Shown piece after piece: positions 43,815 to 51,905 of a stretch of DNA of 64,000 nt. The stretch is from DASZQY01 sp035548515 (GTDB lineage: Bacteria > Pseudomonadota > Alphaproteobacteria > Rhizobiales > Kaistiaceae): contig DASZSW010000037.1 in NCBI GenBank assembly GCA_035548515.1, positions 124,001 through 188,000 of the forward strand, read 5' to 3'. Made by a program: the position numbers and the translations under genes. Numbering within the stretch: the stretch's first letter is position 1; each line of letters opens with the position of its first letter. The notes beneath the pieces were generated by a model that had not been told where the DNA came from, searched no databases, and worked only from the letters and a program-made list of their open reading frames with translations.

Positions 43815-44909
43815 TCACCCTCGGGTTCCCCTGCGACCGTCGTCGAGCACGTCGCCGCGTATGCTGAAGGCGGTCTGGTAGACCTTCGCGCCACGTTTCC
43901 AGACGATGGGTTCGGCCTGCAAGCCGAACGAAGCGCGAAGCTTCTTTCCCAACTCCTGTTTGCGCTTCTTGACCATCACCTTTGCACCAGAATCCGTCCA
44001 ACCGAGCTTCCCTCCGTGAGCTGCAAAGATCTTCAGCAGAGCCCATTGCTCTGTGGGCTTTCCGGTTCTGCGATCCTTCATTTGGAAATGCTCAGGCTCA
44101 AAGCGCTTCGTCTCGTTGCGAAAGCGCACGTTGATAACGTCGGCGGCTGTGAACTCGAAGGTTAATTCATCCCACCGAGCGTCCGCCGGTAAGAGCCATG
44201 CTCGCCCCGAAGTCATTGGCACCCGTGCCGTAAGTAATTTCTCCCGAAGCGTGGCGAGCATCTCGTCTGCAGGGCGGGTGCCTACCACGCGGTGATCGTT
44301 CACGGTGATGATCTCGGAGAGGGAAAGGACTAGATGCCCTCGCGAAGCTAGGGCGGCCCTGACCTCTTGTGGGATCGATTGCGCTGTCGGCGCGACGACA
44401 GCGACGGGACCAGCTTCCCGGCCGAACGCGGATAGCGTTTCAGCGGAGACCATGGTCATCGGCCCTGGAATTACGAGAACGATAGGAATAGCGAGGCCAG
44501 CCGCCACGCCATGCGAACCCACCAGCATCGCGACGCCGTCGCCCGGTGGAAGATCCGATTCCTCAGCCTTGAACATCGCGCGGACCGTCGCCGCGAGTTT
44601 GGAGCGATCAAGCGCGAGACACGTGACCTCGTCGCGAGTCAGGTCCACCGGATCGCATTCAGCCGGCTTGTTGCCGCAGACGGCGCGAAGACGCCCGTCC
44701 GCATGCTTCACGACCTTGCGGGGACAGCCGTCGCCACCTGGCGAGGGACAAGCGACTTCCTTGGCGAGGCGACCCATCGCTGTCAGGTAGGTGGCCGCTA
44801 CAGCCCAGTCATCTCCGAGGCGAACAGACCACTCCTGCCGGTCGGTCGTCGCCTCCGGAATCTCGTCAAGCGCTTTCCAGAACCGCGCTAGGGGCTTCTT
44901 CGTCGCCAT
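43815..44909 (-). CDS. Unknown protein with Cys cluster and winged-helix-like C-terminus (second gene of two-gene operon)
   Basis: 364 aa, not recognised. Residues about 50-95 have a Cys cluster that looks like a small zinc site (CPSPGGDGCPRK, then AVCGNKPAECDPVDL). Residues about 120-200 contain a Gly- and Val-rich block (GDGVAMLVGSHGVAAGLAIP, IVLVIPG). The C-terminal 75 residues read like a winged helix (ALLKIFAAHGGKLGWTDSGA, KRKQELGKKLRASFG). ATG 44909 overlaps the end of the upstream gene by 44 bp. A regulator or DNA-binding effector is likely, but the function is unknown. Confidence 0.75.
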   Translation of the reverse strand: MATKKPLARFWKALDEIPEATTDRQEWSVRLGDDWAVAATYLTAMGRLAKEVACPSPGGDGCPRKVVKHADGRLRAVCGNKPAECDPVDLTRDEVTCLALDRSKLAATVRAMFKAEESDLPPGDGVAMLVGSHGVAAGLAIPIVLVIPGPMTMVSAETLSAFGREAGPVAVVAPTAQSIPQEVRAALASRGHLVLSLSEIITVNDHRVVGTRPADEMLATLREKLLTARVPMTSGRAWLLPADARWDELTFEFTAADVINVRFRNETKRFEPEHFQMKDRRTGKPTEQWALLKIFAAHGGKLGWTDSGAKVMVKKRKQELGKKLRASFGLQAEPIVWKRGAKVYQTAFSIRGDVLDDGRRGTRG

Positions 44910-46068
44910 CACCGTCGGTTTCCGGCTCGGGAATGAAGCCCCGCTTCGCCAACCATCCGTCGATCAGTTCGCTGTCCTCGTTGCGCTCATATTTCGCGTT
45001 GCCCGGGGGCCGGATGGTCACCGACCGCTCTTTCGGCGAGTCGGTAAACTTCACTTTGAAGGTCGCCCCGACAAGCCTTCCTTTCGATCCGAACTCCTGC
45101 TTCCGTTCGGCGAGAGCGGCGAATACATCGGTTGCCTTCCGGATTTCAATCTCCTTGAAAGCACCGCCCCAGTAGCGTCGGTATTCGATAAGCCGAACCT
45201 CATCCAGTCCGTCGACGTCCTCGCAGAGCAACGACTTCGCGCCATCGTCGATGAGCGGGTCGAGGCTGAATTTGTCGGCCGGCGGGAAATAATTTTCATC
45301 GCCGAATACGAGGCGGCCGAAGCAAGTGAGGTAGAGCTTGACCTCGCCCTTCGTGTTGGCGTGCACGCCAAGCTCATCGGTTGGCACGTCGTAGATCAGC
45401 ACGTCGTGCTGCTGCGGCCGGTAGAACTCGGTGGTCGACTTTCCGTCCTCCTGATGACTTGCCTCCCGGCGCATCGGCAGTCCGTGGCGGATGAGAATCC
45501 AGACCTTCTTGTACTGGCGGAACAAGAATACGCGACAGCCCCGCCCCCTCTTGTGTTGCTCGAACCAATCGTCGAGCGCACTCTCGATATTGAGGCGAAG
45601 ATCCTCATCGACCTTGGGAAAGGGCTGCCCTTCGCCATGCGCTCCCCCGTAGTAGAGGAAGTTCTTCTGGCGAAACGCGACCGCCTCGGCGTGATGTTCC
45701 CGGAGAGTGTCGGGCGCGGCGAGCCACATCTGGATCGCGACGTCGGCGACCGTGGTCTGTGGGTCGTGCTCGATCTCTACCTTGCGCGATTTAGCGAGGT
45801 CGAGAAGCGCGTCCATATCCTCTTCGGAGGCGGTCTCGTGCACGTAGTAGAGCGCGTCAACCATGTCCTTCGGGACATTCGTATCCGGGTCCATGAGGAT
45901 TCGGGCCAGCGCATCGCAATCGACGCCGCCAGAACCGTTCACCGGGAATTTCAGGCCCCGACGCGCGAGGTATTCGCGCCAAGGATCGAGGAATGCGACC
46001 AATCTGCCTGGATCGATCGTTTTGAGCAGATCGGGGTTCGAAAATTTCCTGAGACTGAACGCCACCAT
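44866..46068 (-). CDS. Unknown 400-aa protein (first gene of two-gene operon)
   Basis: 400 aa, soluble, no membrane segment or classical catalytic motif seen. It begins VAFSLRKFSNPDLLKTIDPG. Notable blocks are HGEGQPFPKVDEDLRLNIES, CRVFLFRQYKKVWILIRHGL and HDVLIYDVPTDELGVHANTK, plus an acidic C-terminal tail (ETDGDGDEEAPSAV). It overlaps the next gene by 44 bp on a different frame, so the two are co-translated. It is divergent from the recombinase module, with 148 bp between starts holding two small inverted repeats. It lies where prophages often carry defence or exclusion genes. Confidence 0.72.
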   Translation of the reverse strand: MVAFSLRKFSNPDLLKTIDPGRLVAFLDPWREYLARRGLKFPVNGSGGVDCDALARILMDPDTNVPKDMVDALYYVHETASEEDMDALLDLAKSRKVEIEHDPQTTVADVAIQMWLAAPDTLREHHAEAVAFRQKNFLYYGGAHGEGQPFPKVDEDLRLNIESALDDWFEQHKRGRGCRVFLFRQYKKVWILIRHGLPMRREASHQEDGKSTTEFYRPQQHDVLIYDVPTDELGVHANTKGEVKLYLTCFGRLVFGDENYFPPADKFSLDPLIDDGAKSLLCEDVDGLDEVRLIEYRRYWGGAFKEIEIRKATDVFAALAERKQEFGSKGRLVGATFKVKFTDSPKERSVTIRPPGNAKYERNEDSELIDGWLAKRGFIPEPETDGDGDEEAPSAVLESA

Positions 46069-46097
46069 TGCGCTTTACCGCCGTGGAGAGTTGCAGG

Positions 46098-46142
46098 GAA
46101 TCAGTGAGGGATTCTCTGACTCAACCACGAGTCGAGCGACTC
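46098..46142. promoter_or_regulatory. Inverted repeats between the unknown operon and the recombinase module
   Basis: GAATC (46098-46102) with GATTC (46110-46114), and GAGTC (46129-46133) with GACTC (46138-46142). Both lie in the 148-bp divergent promoter region. They are short, and assignment as operators is tentative. Confidence 0.35.
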
Positions 46143-46216
46143 AAGCAATCTCTCGCACCATCCCGACAGTATTTCCCGGTCTCCGGTATGTGGCGGACAG
46201 ATCGCAGGGTCCGACC

Positions 46217-46435
46217 ATGGTGCCGCCAGCCACTCCCAATCCCGTATCGCCCGATCATGCTTCCGCCGCAGAACGGATTGCCGAGATCGGCGAGCTTCTG
46301 GCCCAAGGGCTCGTCCGCCTTCGGGCCCGACAGTCAAGGCGACTATCTGAGGACCGGGGAGAAAATTCCGTCGACTTCTCGGCCAACCAACGCGGTCATG
46401 ACACTCCGAACCAGCACCTCGGAGACACCGAGTGA
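46217..46435 (+). CDS. Small protein of the recombinase module
   Basis: 72 aa; the core AAERIAEIGELLAQGLVRLR then ARQSRRLSEDRGENSVDFSA recurs upstream of DUF2924/recombinase genes in alphaproteobacterial elements (recalled from similar loci). ATG 46217 gives the natural start. The stop overlaps the GTG of the DUF2924 gene (GTGA), so the two are coupled. Too small for an enzyme; possibly an accessory or directionality factor. Confidence 0.7.
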   Translation: MVPPATPNPVSPDHASAAERIAEIGELLAQGLVRLRARQSRRLSEDRGENSVDFSANQRGHDTPNQHLGDTE

Positions 46436-46878
46436 GCGACACCGTCCTTGCCCGACTGGCGGCACTAAAGACCACGCCAACGCCGGATCTGAAGCGGCAG
46501 TGGCGCGATCTCTTCGAGTCGGAGCCGCCGCCCTACAACCGGCGCTTCCTCGAAAGCCGCCTCGCCTACCGCATCCAGGAACTCGCTTATGGCGGGTTGA
46601 AGCCCGAGACCATCGAGCGCCTCGAGGCACTCGGTCGGCAACTCGACGGCGGTGACGTCGTCCTCCGCCGCACCCGCACCGAAGAAAAGCCGATCAGCGG
46701 GACGCGGCTCATTCGGGAGTGGCAGGGCGTCGAGCACTGCGTCACGGTCCGAGACCACGACTACGAGTATCGGGGACGACCCTACAAATCGCTCTCGGCA
46801 GTCGCCCGCGCCATCACCGGCACGCGATGGAACGGCTGGATCTTCTTCGGGCTCAAGAACCAGCGGGGCCGGCCATGA
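46432..46878 (+). CDS. DUF2924 domain protein
   Basis: 148 aa, full DUF2924: LKTTPTPDLKRQWRDLFESE at the start, RFLESRLAYRIQELAYGGL in the middle, and LIREWQGVEHCVTVRDHDYE with a SLSAVARAITGTRWNGWIFF tail. It starts with GTG overlapping the upstream stop and overlaps the recombinase start by 4 bp. The family is nearly always next to such recombinases, so a helper role in integration is likely. The exact role is unknown. Confidence 0.88.
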   Translation: MSDTVLARLAALKTTPTPDLKRQWRDLFESEPPPYNRRFLESRLAYRIQELAYGGLKPETIERLEALGRQLDGGDVVLRRTRTEEKPISGTRLIREWQGVEHCVTVRDHDYEYRGRPYKSLSAVARAITGTRWNGWIFFGLKNQRGRP

Positions 46879-48182
46879 AGAAGCCTATCGTCCGCAAACT
46901 TCGTTGCGCGGTCTATACGCGCAAGTCGAGCGAGGAAGGCCTCGACATGGAGTTCAACAGCCTCGACGCCCAACGCGAGTCCTGCCAGGCCTATGTCGCC
47001 AGCCAGAAGCCCGAGGGCTGGGTGCTGGTGCTCGACCGCTATGATGACGGTGGGTTCTCGGGCGGCACGCTGGAGCGGCCGGCATTGAAGCGGCTGCTCG
47101 CCGACATTGAGGACGGTCGCGTCGACGTGATCGTCGTCTACAAGATCGACCGCCTCAGTCGCTCGCTCATGGATTTCGCCAAGCTGGTGGAGGTATTCGA
47201 CCGGAACGGCGTCACCTTCGTTTCCGTGACCCAGTCATTCAACACCACGACCTCAATGGGTCGGCTGACGCTCAACATCCTGCTCTCCTTCGCCCAGTTC
47301 GAGCGGGAGGTTATCGGCGAGCGCATTCGGGACAAGTTCGCCGCCTCCCGGAAGAAGGGTATGTGGATGGGAGGCTGGGCGCCGCTCGGCTATGACATCA
47401 AGGACCGGAAGCTCCTCGTCAACGAGACGGAGGCGGCGGCGGTCCGCCGCATCTTCGAGCGCTTCGCCGAGTGCCGCTCGGCTCTGACCGTTGTCCGTGA
47501 ACTGGCCGCCGAGGGCTTCGTCAACAAATATGGCCAGAAGCTCGACAAGGGCCGCATCTACAAGCTTCTCCATAACCGCGTCTACGTCGGCGACGCCGTC
47601 CACAAGGGCACCGCCTATCCGGGCGAGCACGAGGCGATCGTCAGCAAGGCGCTCTGGGACAAGGTCCAGGCGGTTCTCGCCGAGAGTCCGAAAGTGCGCG
47701 CCGGACGAACGCGGGCGCAGACGCCCGCTCTCCTGAAAGGACTCATCTTTGGACCGGACGGGCGGGCAATGTCACCAACGCACACGCGGCGTGGCGACAA
47801 GCTCTATCGCTACTATGTGAGCCAGACGGCCATCAAAGGTGGCGCCGACGACTCGCCGGTCGCCCGGCTTCCAGCGGCTGAGATCGAAGCGGCGGTAATC
47901 GACCAGATACGAACTCTCGTGCGTTCGCCCGAGATCGTCGTCGCCACGTGGCGGGTCGCTCGGGAGAACATTGATGGTCTGACCGAGGACGACGTGCGCG
48001 AGGCCCTGGCGCGATTCGATGACCTTTGGAACGAGCTCTTCCCTGCAGAGCAGACTCGGATCGTCCGGCTACTGGTCGAGCGCGTTGACGTCGACCGTGA
48101 CGCAATCGACGTGAGGCTTCGGATCGATGGGCTGAGCGAGATCGTGCGCGACTTCGATCTCCCTGAGCGGAGGGCAGCATGA
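46875..48182 (+). CDS. Large serine recombinase (resolvase/integrase family)
   Basis: 435 aa. The resolvase domain is at residues about 8-155 with the catalytic Ser in YTRKSSEEGLD and Arg residues in KIDRLSRS. A recombinase domain follows (APLGYDIKDRKLLVNETEAA, GRIYKLLHNRVYVGDAVHKG). The usual zinc-ribbon cysteines are absent: the region reads LLKGLIFGPDGRAMSPTHTR. ATG 46875 overlaps the DUF2924 stop. This is the only candidate integrase of the island, so it may have moved the whole element. No tyrosine integrase was seen. Confidence 0.92.
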   Translation: MKKPIVRKLRCAVYTRKSSEEGLDMEFNSLDAQRESCQAYVASQKPEGWVLVLDRYDDGGFSGGTLERPALKRLLADIEDGRVDVIVVYKIDRLSRSLMDFAKLVEVFDRNGVTFVSVTQSFNTTTSMGRLTLNILLSFAQFEREVIGERIRDKFAASRKKGMWMGGWAPLGYDIKDRKLLVNETEAAAVRRIFERFAECRSALTVVRELAAEGFVNKYGQKLDKGRIYKLLHNRVYVGDAVHKGTAYPGEHEAIVSKALWDKVQAVLAESPKVRAGRTRAQTPALLKGLIFGPDGRAMSPTHTRRGDKLYRYYVSQTAIKGGADDSPVARLPAAEIEAAVIDQIRTLVRSPEIVVATWRVARENIDGLTEDDVREALARFDDLWNELFPAEQTRIVRLLVERVDVDRDAIDVRLRIDGLSEIVRDFDLPERRAA

Positions 48183-48583
48183 CCAGCCGTTCCTCGCAGG
48201 GCGTTCACACCGTGACGGTACGCCTGCCCCTAGTTCTTCGACGGCGAGTCGGTCGGCGGGTGGTTATTTCACCCGAGATTGGCAGCGCGAAGTCGGCGCG
48301 CCCCCGGGTCGACGGCACTATCGTCAAAGCCCTCGCACGAGCGCACCGGTGGAAGAGGCTGATTGAAGGTGGCCGCTTTGGATCGCTCCTCGAGTTGGCC
48401 GAGGCCGAGCAGATCAACCCGTCCTATCTCTGCCGCGTGCTACGCTTGACGCTCCTCGCGCCCGATGTCGTCGAGGCGGTCTTGGACGGACGGCAACCCC
48501 CTGGTCTTCAACTTGCCGCGCTCCTGGCACCCCTGCCGATGGAGTGGGACGCACAGCGGCAGCTCTTGGCAACCGCCCCGTAG
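48179..48583 (+). CDS. Recombinase-associated DNA-binding-like protein
   Basis: 134 aa, overlapping the recombinase stop by 4 bp. The C-terminal half is a helix-turn-helix-like region (ALARAHRWKRLIEGGRFGSL, AEAEQINPSYLCRVLRLTLL, then ILAPDVVEAVLDGRQP-like end). The N-terminus is basic (RLPLVLRRRVGRRVVI). Similar small proteins follow this type of recombinase. A directionality factor or regulator is possible; nothing proves it. Confidence 0.75.
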   Translation: MTSRSSQGVHTVTVRLPLVLRRRVGRRVVISPEIGSAKSARPRVDGTIVKALARAHRWKRLIEGGRFGSLLELAEAEQINPSYLCRVLRLTLLAPDVVEAVLDGRQPPGLQLAALLAPLPMEWDAQRQLLATAP

Positions 48584-48624
48584 AGCCGTTCCGTCAAGAC
48601 TTTCCTGATAGCAGACACGCCTTT

Positions 48625-48650
48625 TCTGGTATGGATTGACCAGATACCAG
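48625..48650. promoter_or_regulatory. Overlapping inverted repeats upstream of the restriction-modification operon
   Basis: TCTGGT (48625-48630) is inverted at ACCAGA (48639-48644), and CTGGTAT (48626-48632) at ATACCAG (48644-48650). Two dyads share half-sites, a pattern of operators that bind a dimer in two registers. The site is 5 bp upstream of the first possible start of the hsdS-like gene. Confidence 0.5.
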
Positions 48651-48654
48651 GAAT

Positions 48655-49359
48655 GTGATTGTCTTTCGGAAAATCAGCCAAGGCTTGGCGACCTTAGAAA
48701 TGATTCTGTCCGAAATTGCCGATATCCACCAAGGCTTCCCGTTCCGCTCGCGAGTCGAGAGCGAAGCCGGCGGCGTTGTCGCAGTCGTCCAAGCCCGTGA
48801 TCTGGGCCCGGATGGTGAGGTAGTCACAGACAGCGCGGTTCGGATTCGGCAGCGACCGGGCGGCGCCAAGGGGCTGCTCCAGCCGGGCGACGTCGTCTTG
48901 CAGCCGCGCGGCACGCGCTTTTCGGCTGCCGCCTATACCGATCCGAAGACGACGGCCGTCGCCGCGGCGCCGCTGCTTATTCTTCGAACGGAACCTGAGA
49001 TGGTCCTGCCGGCGTTCCTTGTCGCCTTCCTCGGCTCGCCCGCGTCGCAAGCCTTCCTGCGCCAAGCCGCAGTTGGAACCTACGTTCCGCAAGTGCCCAG
49101 ACAGGCGCTCGCGAACCTCCACCTCGATCTTCCGGATCTCACCAGCCAGGCGGCCCTCGTCGATCTAGTCCGTCTCGAACGCAGAGAAGTCGAGCTCATG
49201 GATCGCCTCCGGGACGCGCGCGCGCGGCTCTTCGGTCTCGCACTGAAGGACCTTGGCAGGAAAAACCGGAGGCACGCCGAGGCTCCGGGCCTCGAACCCA
49301 GCGGCAAGCCGGTGCCCAAGGCGATGCACGCCCAATCAGCAGGAGAGGACAATGGCTGA
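48655..49359 (+). CDS. Half-length HsdS-like specificity protein
   Basis: 234 aa if GTG 48655 is used, 219 aa from ATG 48700 (MILSEIADIHQGFPFRSR). The frame has one target-recognition-like domain (VVQARDLGPDGEVVTDSAVR, LLQPGDVVLQPRGTRFSAAA) followed by the coiled-coil dimerisation helix (LVDLVRLERREVELMDRLRD). A normal S subunit has two such domains (about 400 aa), as in the second hsdS here. It overlaps hsdM by 8 bp, so it is expressed with it. Either a half-S subunit that dimerises, or an alternative specificity partner. Confidence 0.8.
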   Translation: MIVFRKISQGLATLEMILSEIADIHQGFPFRSRVESEAGGVVAVVQARDLGPDGEVVTDSAVRIRQRPGGAKGLLQPGDVVLQPRGTRFSAAAYTDPKTTAVAAAPLLILRTEPEMVLPAFLVAFLGSPASQAFLRQAAVGTYVPQVPRQALANLHLDLPDLTSQAALVDLVRLERREVELMDRLRDARARLFGLALKDLGRKNRRHAEAPGLEPSGKPVPKAMHAQSAGEDNG

Positions 49360-50890
49360 GAAGACAACGCTCGACGATGTCAAACGGATCGCGTGGGCGG
49401 CGTGCGACACCTTCCGTGGGGTGATCGATGCCTCCGAATACAAGGATTTCATCCTCGTCTTCCTCTTCCTGAAATACGTCAGCGACGTCTGGAAGGAACA
49501 CTACCAGGAGGCCGACCAGCGCTACGAGGGCGACGAACTCCGCGTCGCCAGAAAGATGGCGCGCGAGCGCTTCGTCATCCCGAAGGGCGCGAGCTTCGAT
49601 GATCTTCATCGCCAGCGAAACGCCGACAATGTCGGCGAGCTGATCGACCAGGCGCTTGACGCCATCGCTGAAGCGAACAAGGCCAAGATCGGCGATGCCT
49701 TCGCCGATGTGATGTTCAACAGCGAGACCAAGCTCGGCGACACCAAGAACCGCAATCGGCGCCTAAAGTCGTTGATCGAGGATTTCGCCAAGCTCGACCT
49801 ACGGCCGTCCCGCGTCGCAGCCGATGGACAGGGCCACAAGACCGCCGAGGATGTGATCGGCGAGGCTTACATCTACCTGATCGAGCGCTTCGGCTCCGAA
49901 GCGGGCAAGAAAGCCGGCGAATTCTATACGCCTCGACAGGTGGCCCGCGTCCTCGCCAAGCTGGCGGCGCCGCAGCCCGGTGACCGCATCTGCGATCCCG
50001 CCTGCGGTTCAGGCTCGCTGCTCATCAAGGCCGCGGAGGAAATCGGCACCAAGGACTTCGCGCTCTTCGGCCAGGAGGTGAACCGCGGCACGTGGGGCCT
50101 TGCCCGGTTGAACATGTTCCTCCACGGTATCGACAGCGCCCGCCTCGAGTGGGGCGACACGCTGAACGACCCCAAGCTCATCGACGGCGCGAGCCTCATG
50201 AAGTTCGATGTGGTCGTCGCCAATCCCCCGTTCAGCCTCGACAAGTGGGGCGCTGAGAATGCGGAAAAGGATCGCTTCGGGCGCTTCTTTCGGGGCGTGC
50301 CGCCGAAGTCAAAGGGCGACTGGGCGTTCATCACCCACATGATCGAGGCGGCGAAGACGCGCGAGGGGCGTGTGGCGGTCGTTGTCCCCCATGGCGTTCT
50401 GTTTCGCGGCGGCAAGGAGGGCATCATTCGCAAGACCGTGATCGAGGAGAACCTGCTCGATGCAGTCGTCGGCCTGCCGCAGAACCTGTTCCAGACGACC
50501 TCGATACCCGTCGCTGTTCTGTTGTTCGATCGCCGGCGGGAGAAGGGCGGCGATTTCGCCAAACGTCGCGACGTCGTCTTCATCGATGCCAGCCGCGATT
50601 TCCAGCCAGGCAAGAACCAGAACCAGCTTCTCGACGAGCATGTCGATCGCATCGTCAACACTCACAGCAAGCGCAAGGATGTCGAACGCTACGCCCGCAA
50701 GGTGCCGGTCGCGGAGATCGCCGAGAATGACTTCAACCTCAACATCCCGCGCTATGTCGACACGTTCGAGGCGCCTGAGGAGGTCGACATCGCAGCAGTG
50801 CAGAAGGAGATCGACTCACTCGAAGCTGAGCTGACCGACCTGCGGGTGAAGATGCGCCGCCACCTGAAGGAGCTTGGCATCAATGTCTGA
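49352..50890 (+). CDS. hsdM: Type I restriction-modification system methyltransferase HsdM
   Basis: 512 aa. The N-terminal helical HsdM domain (DDVKRIAWAACDTFRGVIDA) precedes the N6-adenine methylase with SAM motif DPACGSGSLL and catalytic NPPF (VVANPPFSLDKWG). The C-terminus ends in a coiled coil that contacts HsdS. ATG 49352 has AGGAGAGG upstream and overlaps the hsdS-like stop. Its own stop overlaps the RhuM gene start by 8 bp. Confidence 0.95.
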   Translation: MAEKTTLDDVKRIAWAACDTFRGVIDASEYKDFILVFLFLKYVSDVWKEHYQEADQRYEGDELRVARKMARERFVIPKGASFDDLHRQRNADNVGELIDQALDAIAEANKAKIGDAFADVMFNSETKLGDTKNRNRRLKSLIEDFAKLDLRPSRVAADGQGHKTAEDVIGEAYIYLIERFGSEAGKKAGEFYTPRQVARVLAKLAAPQPGDRICDPACGSGSLLIKAAEEIGTKDFALFGQEVNRGTWGLARLNMFLHGIDSARLEWGDTLNDPKLIDGASLMKFDVVVANPPFSLDKWGAENAEKDRFGRFFRGVPPKSKGDWAFITHMIEAAKTREGRVAVVVPHGVLFRGGKEGIIRKTVIEENLLDAVVGLPQNLFQTTSIPVAVLLFDRRREKGGDFAKRRDVVFIDASRDFQPGKNQNQLLDEHVDRIVNTHSKRKDVERYARKVPVAEIAENDFNLNIPRYVDTFEAPEEVDIAAVQKEIDSLEAELTDLRVKMRRHLKELGINV

Positions 50891-51905
50891 GGGCGAGCTG
50901 ATCCTTTATCGCACTCCCGACGGTCTGAGCGAGATTCAGTTCCGGGCGAAGGACGGGACCGTTTGGCTGACCCAGACCGAGATTGCCGAGCTTTTTCAGA
51001 CGACTAAGCAGAACGTCAGCCTGCACATTAAGAACGTCCTCGACGAGGGAGAATTAGAGGGCTCGGCAGTTGTCAAGGAAGACTTGATAACTGCCGCCGA
51101 TGGCAAAGCCTACCGGACGCGCCTCTATCGGCTGGAGGCGATTCTCGCGATCGGCTACCGAGTCCGGTCGCCCCGCGGTACCCAGTTCCGCCAGTGGGCG
51201 ACGACCGCTCTCAAGGAGTACCTGGTCAAGGGGTTCATCATCAATGACGAGCGCCTGAAGGAGCCGGGCGGCCTCGACTACTTCGACGAACTGCTCGAAC
51301 GCATCCGGGACATCCGGGCGTCGGAGAAGCGATTCTATCAGAAGGTTCGGGACGTGTTCGCCGCGACCAGCGTCGACTACGACGGCGGTTCTGAAACGGC
51401 GCAGCTCTTCTTCAAGACCGTCCAGAACAAGATGGTCTACGCAGTGACCGGGCACACCGCCGCAGAGATCATTGTCGCGCGCGCCAAAGTAGATAAGCCC
51501 AACATGGGCCTGACGAGTTGGAAGGGCAACCGCGTCCGCAAGGGCGATGTCACCACCGCGAAAAACTACCTCAATCAGGAGGAGATCAGCGAGCTCAACC
51601 GCATCGTCACCATGTTCCTTGATTTTGCCGAGGATCAGGCGCGCCGCCGCAAGCGCATGCACATGGCCGACTGGGCGGCGCAGACCGATCGGTTCCTGGC
51701 CTTCAACGAACGGGATGTGCTCACGCACGCCGGCCGGGTATCGCACCAGCGGATGGAGACAATCGCCCACCAGGTTTACGCGGAGTTCGATGCCGCCCGC
51801 GGCGAGCGCGAAGCGATCGAGGCCGACGCCGAGTATGTCGAGGAGCTGAAGCAGATAGAGGCCGATGCGGCAAAACGTCCGCTCAAGCCGAGGACGGGCA
51901 AGTGA
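50883..51905 (+). CDS. RhuM-family protein embedded in the type I RM operon
   Basis: 340 aa RhuM/Fic-DOC-linked virulence-protein family: EGELILYRTPDGLSEIQFRA, then EIAELFQTTKQNVSLHIKNV (HTH) and YRVRSPRGTQFRQWATTALK. The C-terminal part is helical and charged. ATG 50883 overlaps the hsdM stop; its stop overlaps the following hsdS start (GTGA). Members are often inside type I RM loci between hsdM and hsdS. A regulatory or accessory role is likely but unproven. Confidence 0.9.
   Translation: MSEGELILYRTPDGLSEIQFRAKDGTVWLTQTEIAELFQTTKQNVSLHIKNVLDEGELEGSAVVKEDLITAADGKAYRTRLYRLEAILAIGYRVRSPRGTQFRQWATTALKEYLVKGFIINDERLKEPGGLDYFDELLERIRDIRASEKRFYQKVRDVFAATSVDYDGGSETAQLFFKTVQNKMVYAVTGHTAAEIIVARAKVDKPNMGLTSWKGNRVRKGDVTTAKNYLNQEEISELNRIVTMFLDFAEDQARRRKRMHMADWAAQTDRFLAFNERDVLTHAGRVSHQRMETIAHQVYAEFDAARGEREAIEADAEYVEELKQIEADAAKRPLKPRTGK

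Noticed and set aside
43806..43819. GGTGAA/TTCACC palindrome at the end of the 364-aa gene as terminator
   Set aside because: Stem is short, overlaps the stop codon and lacks a T-run on the minus strand.
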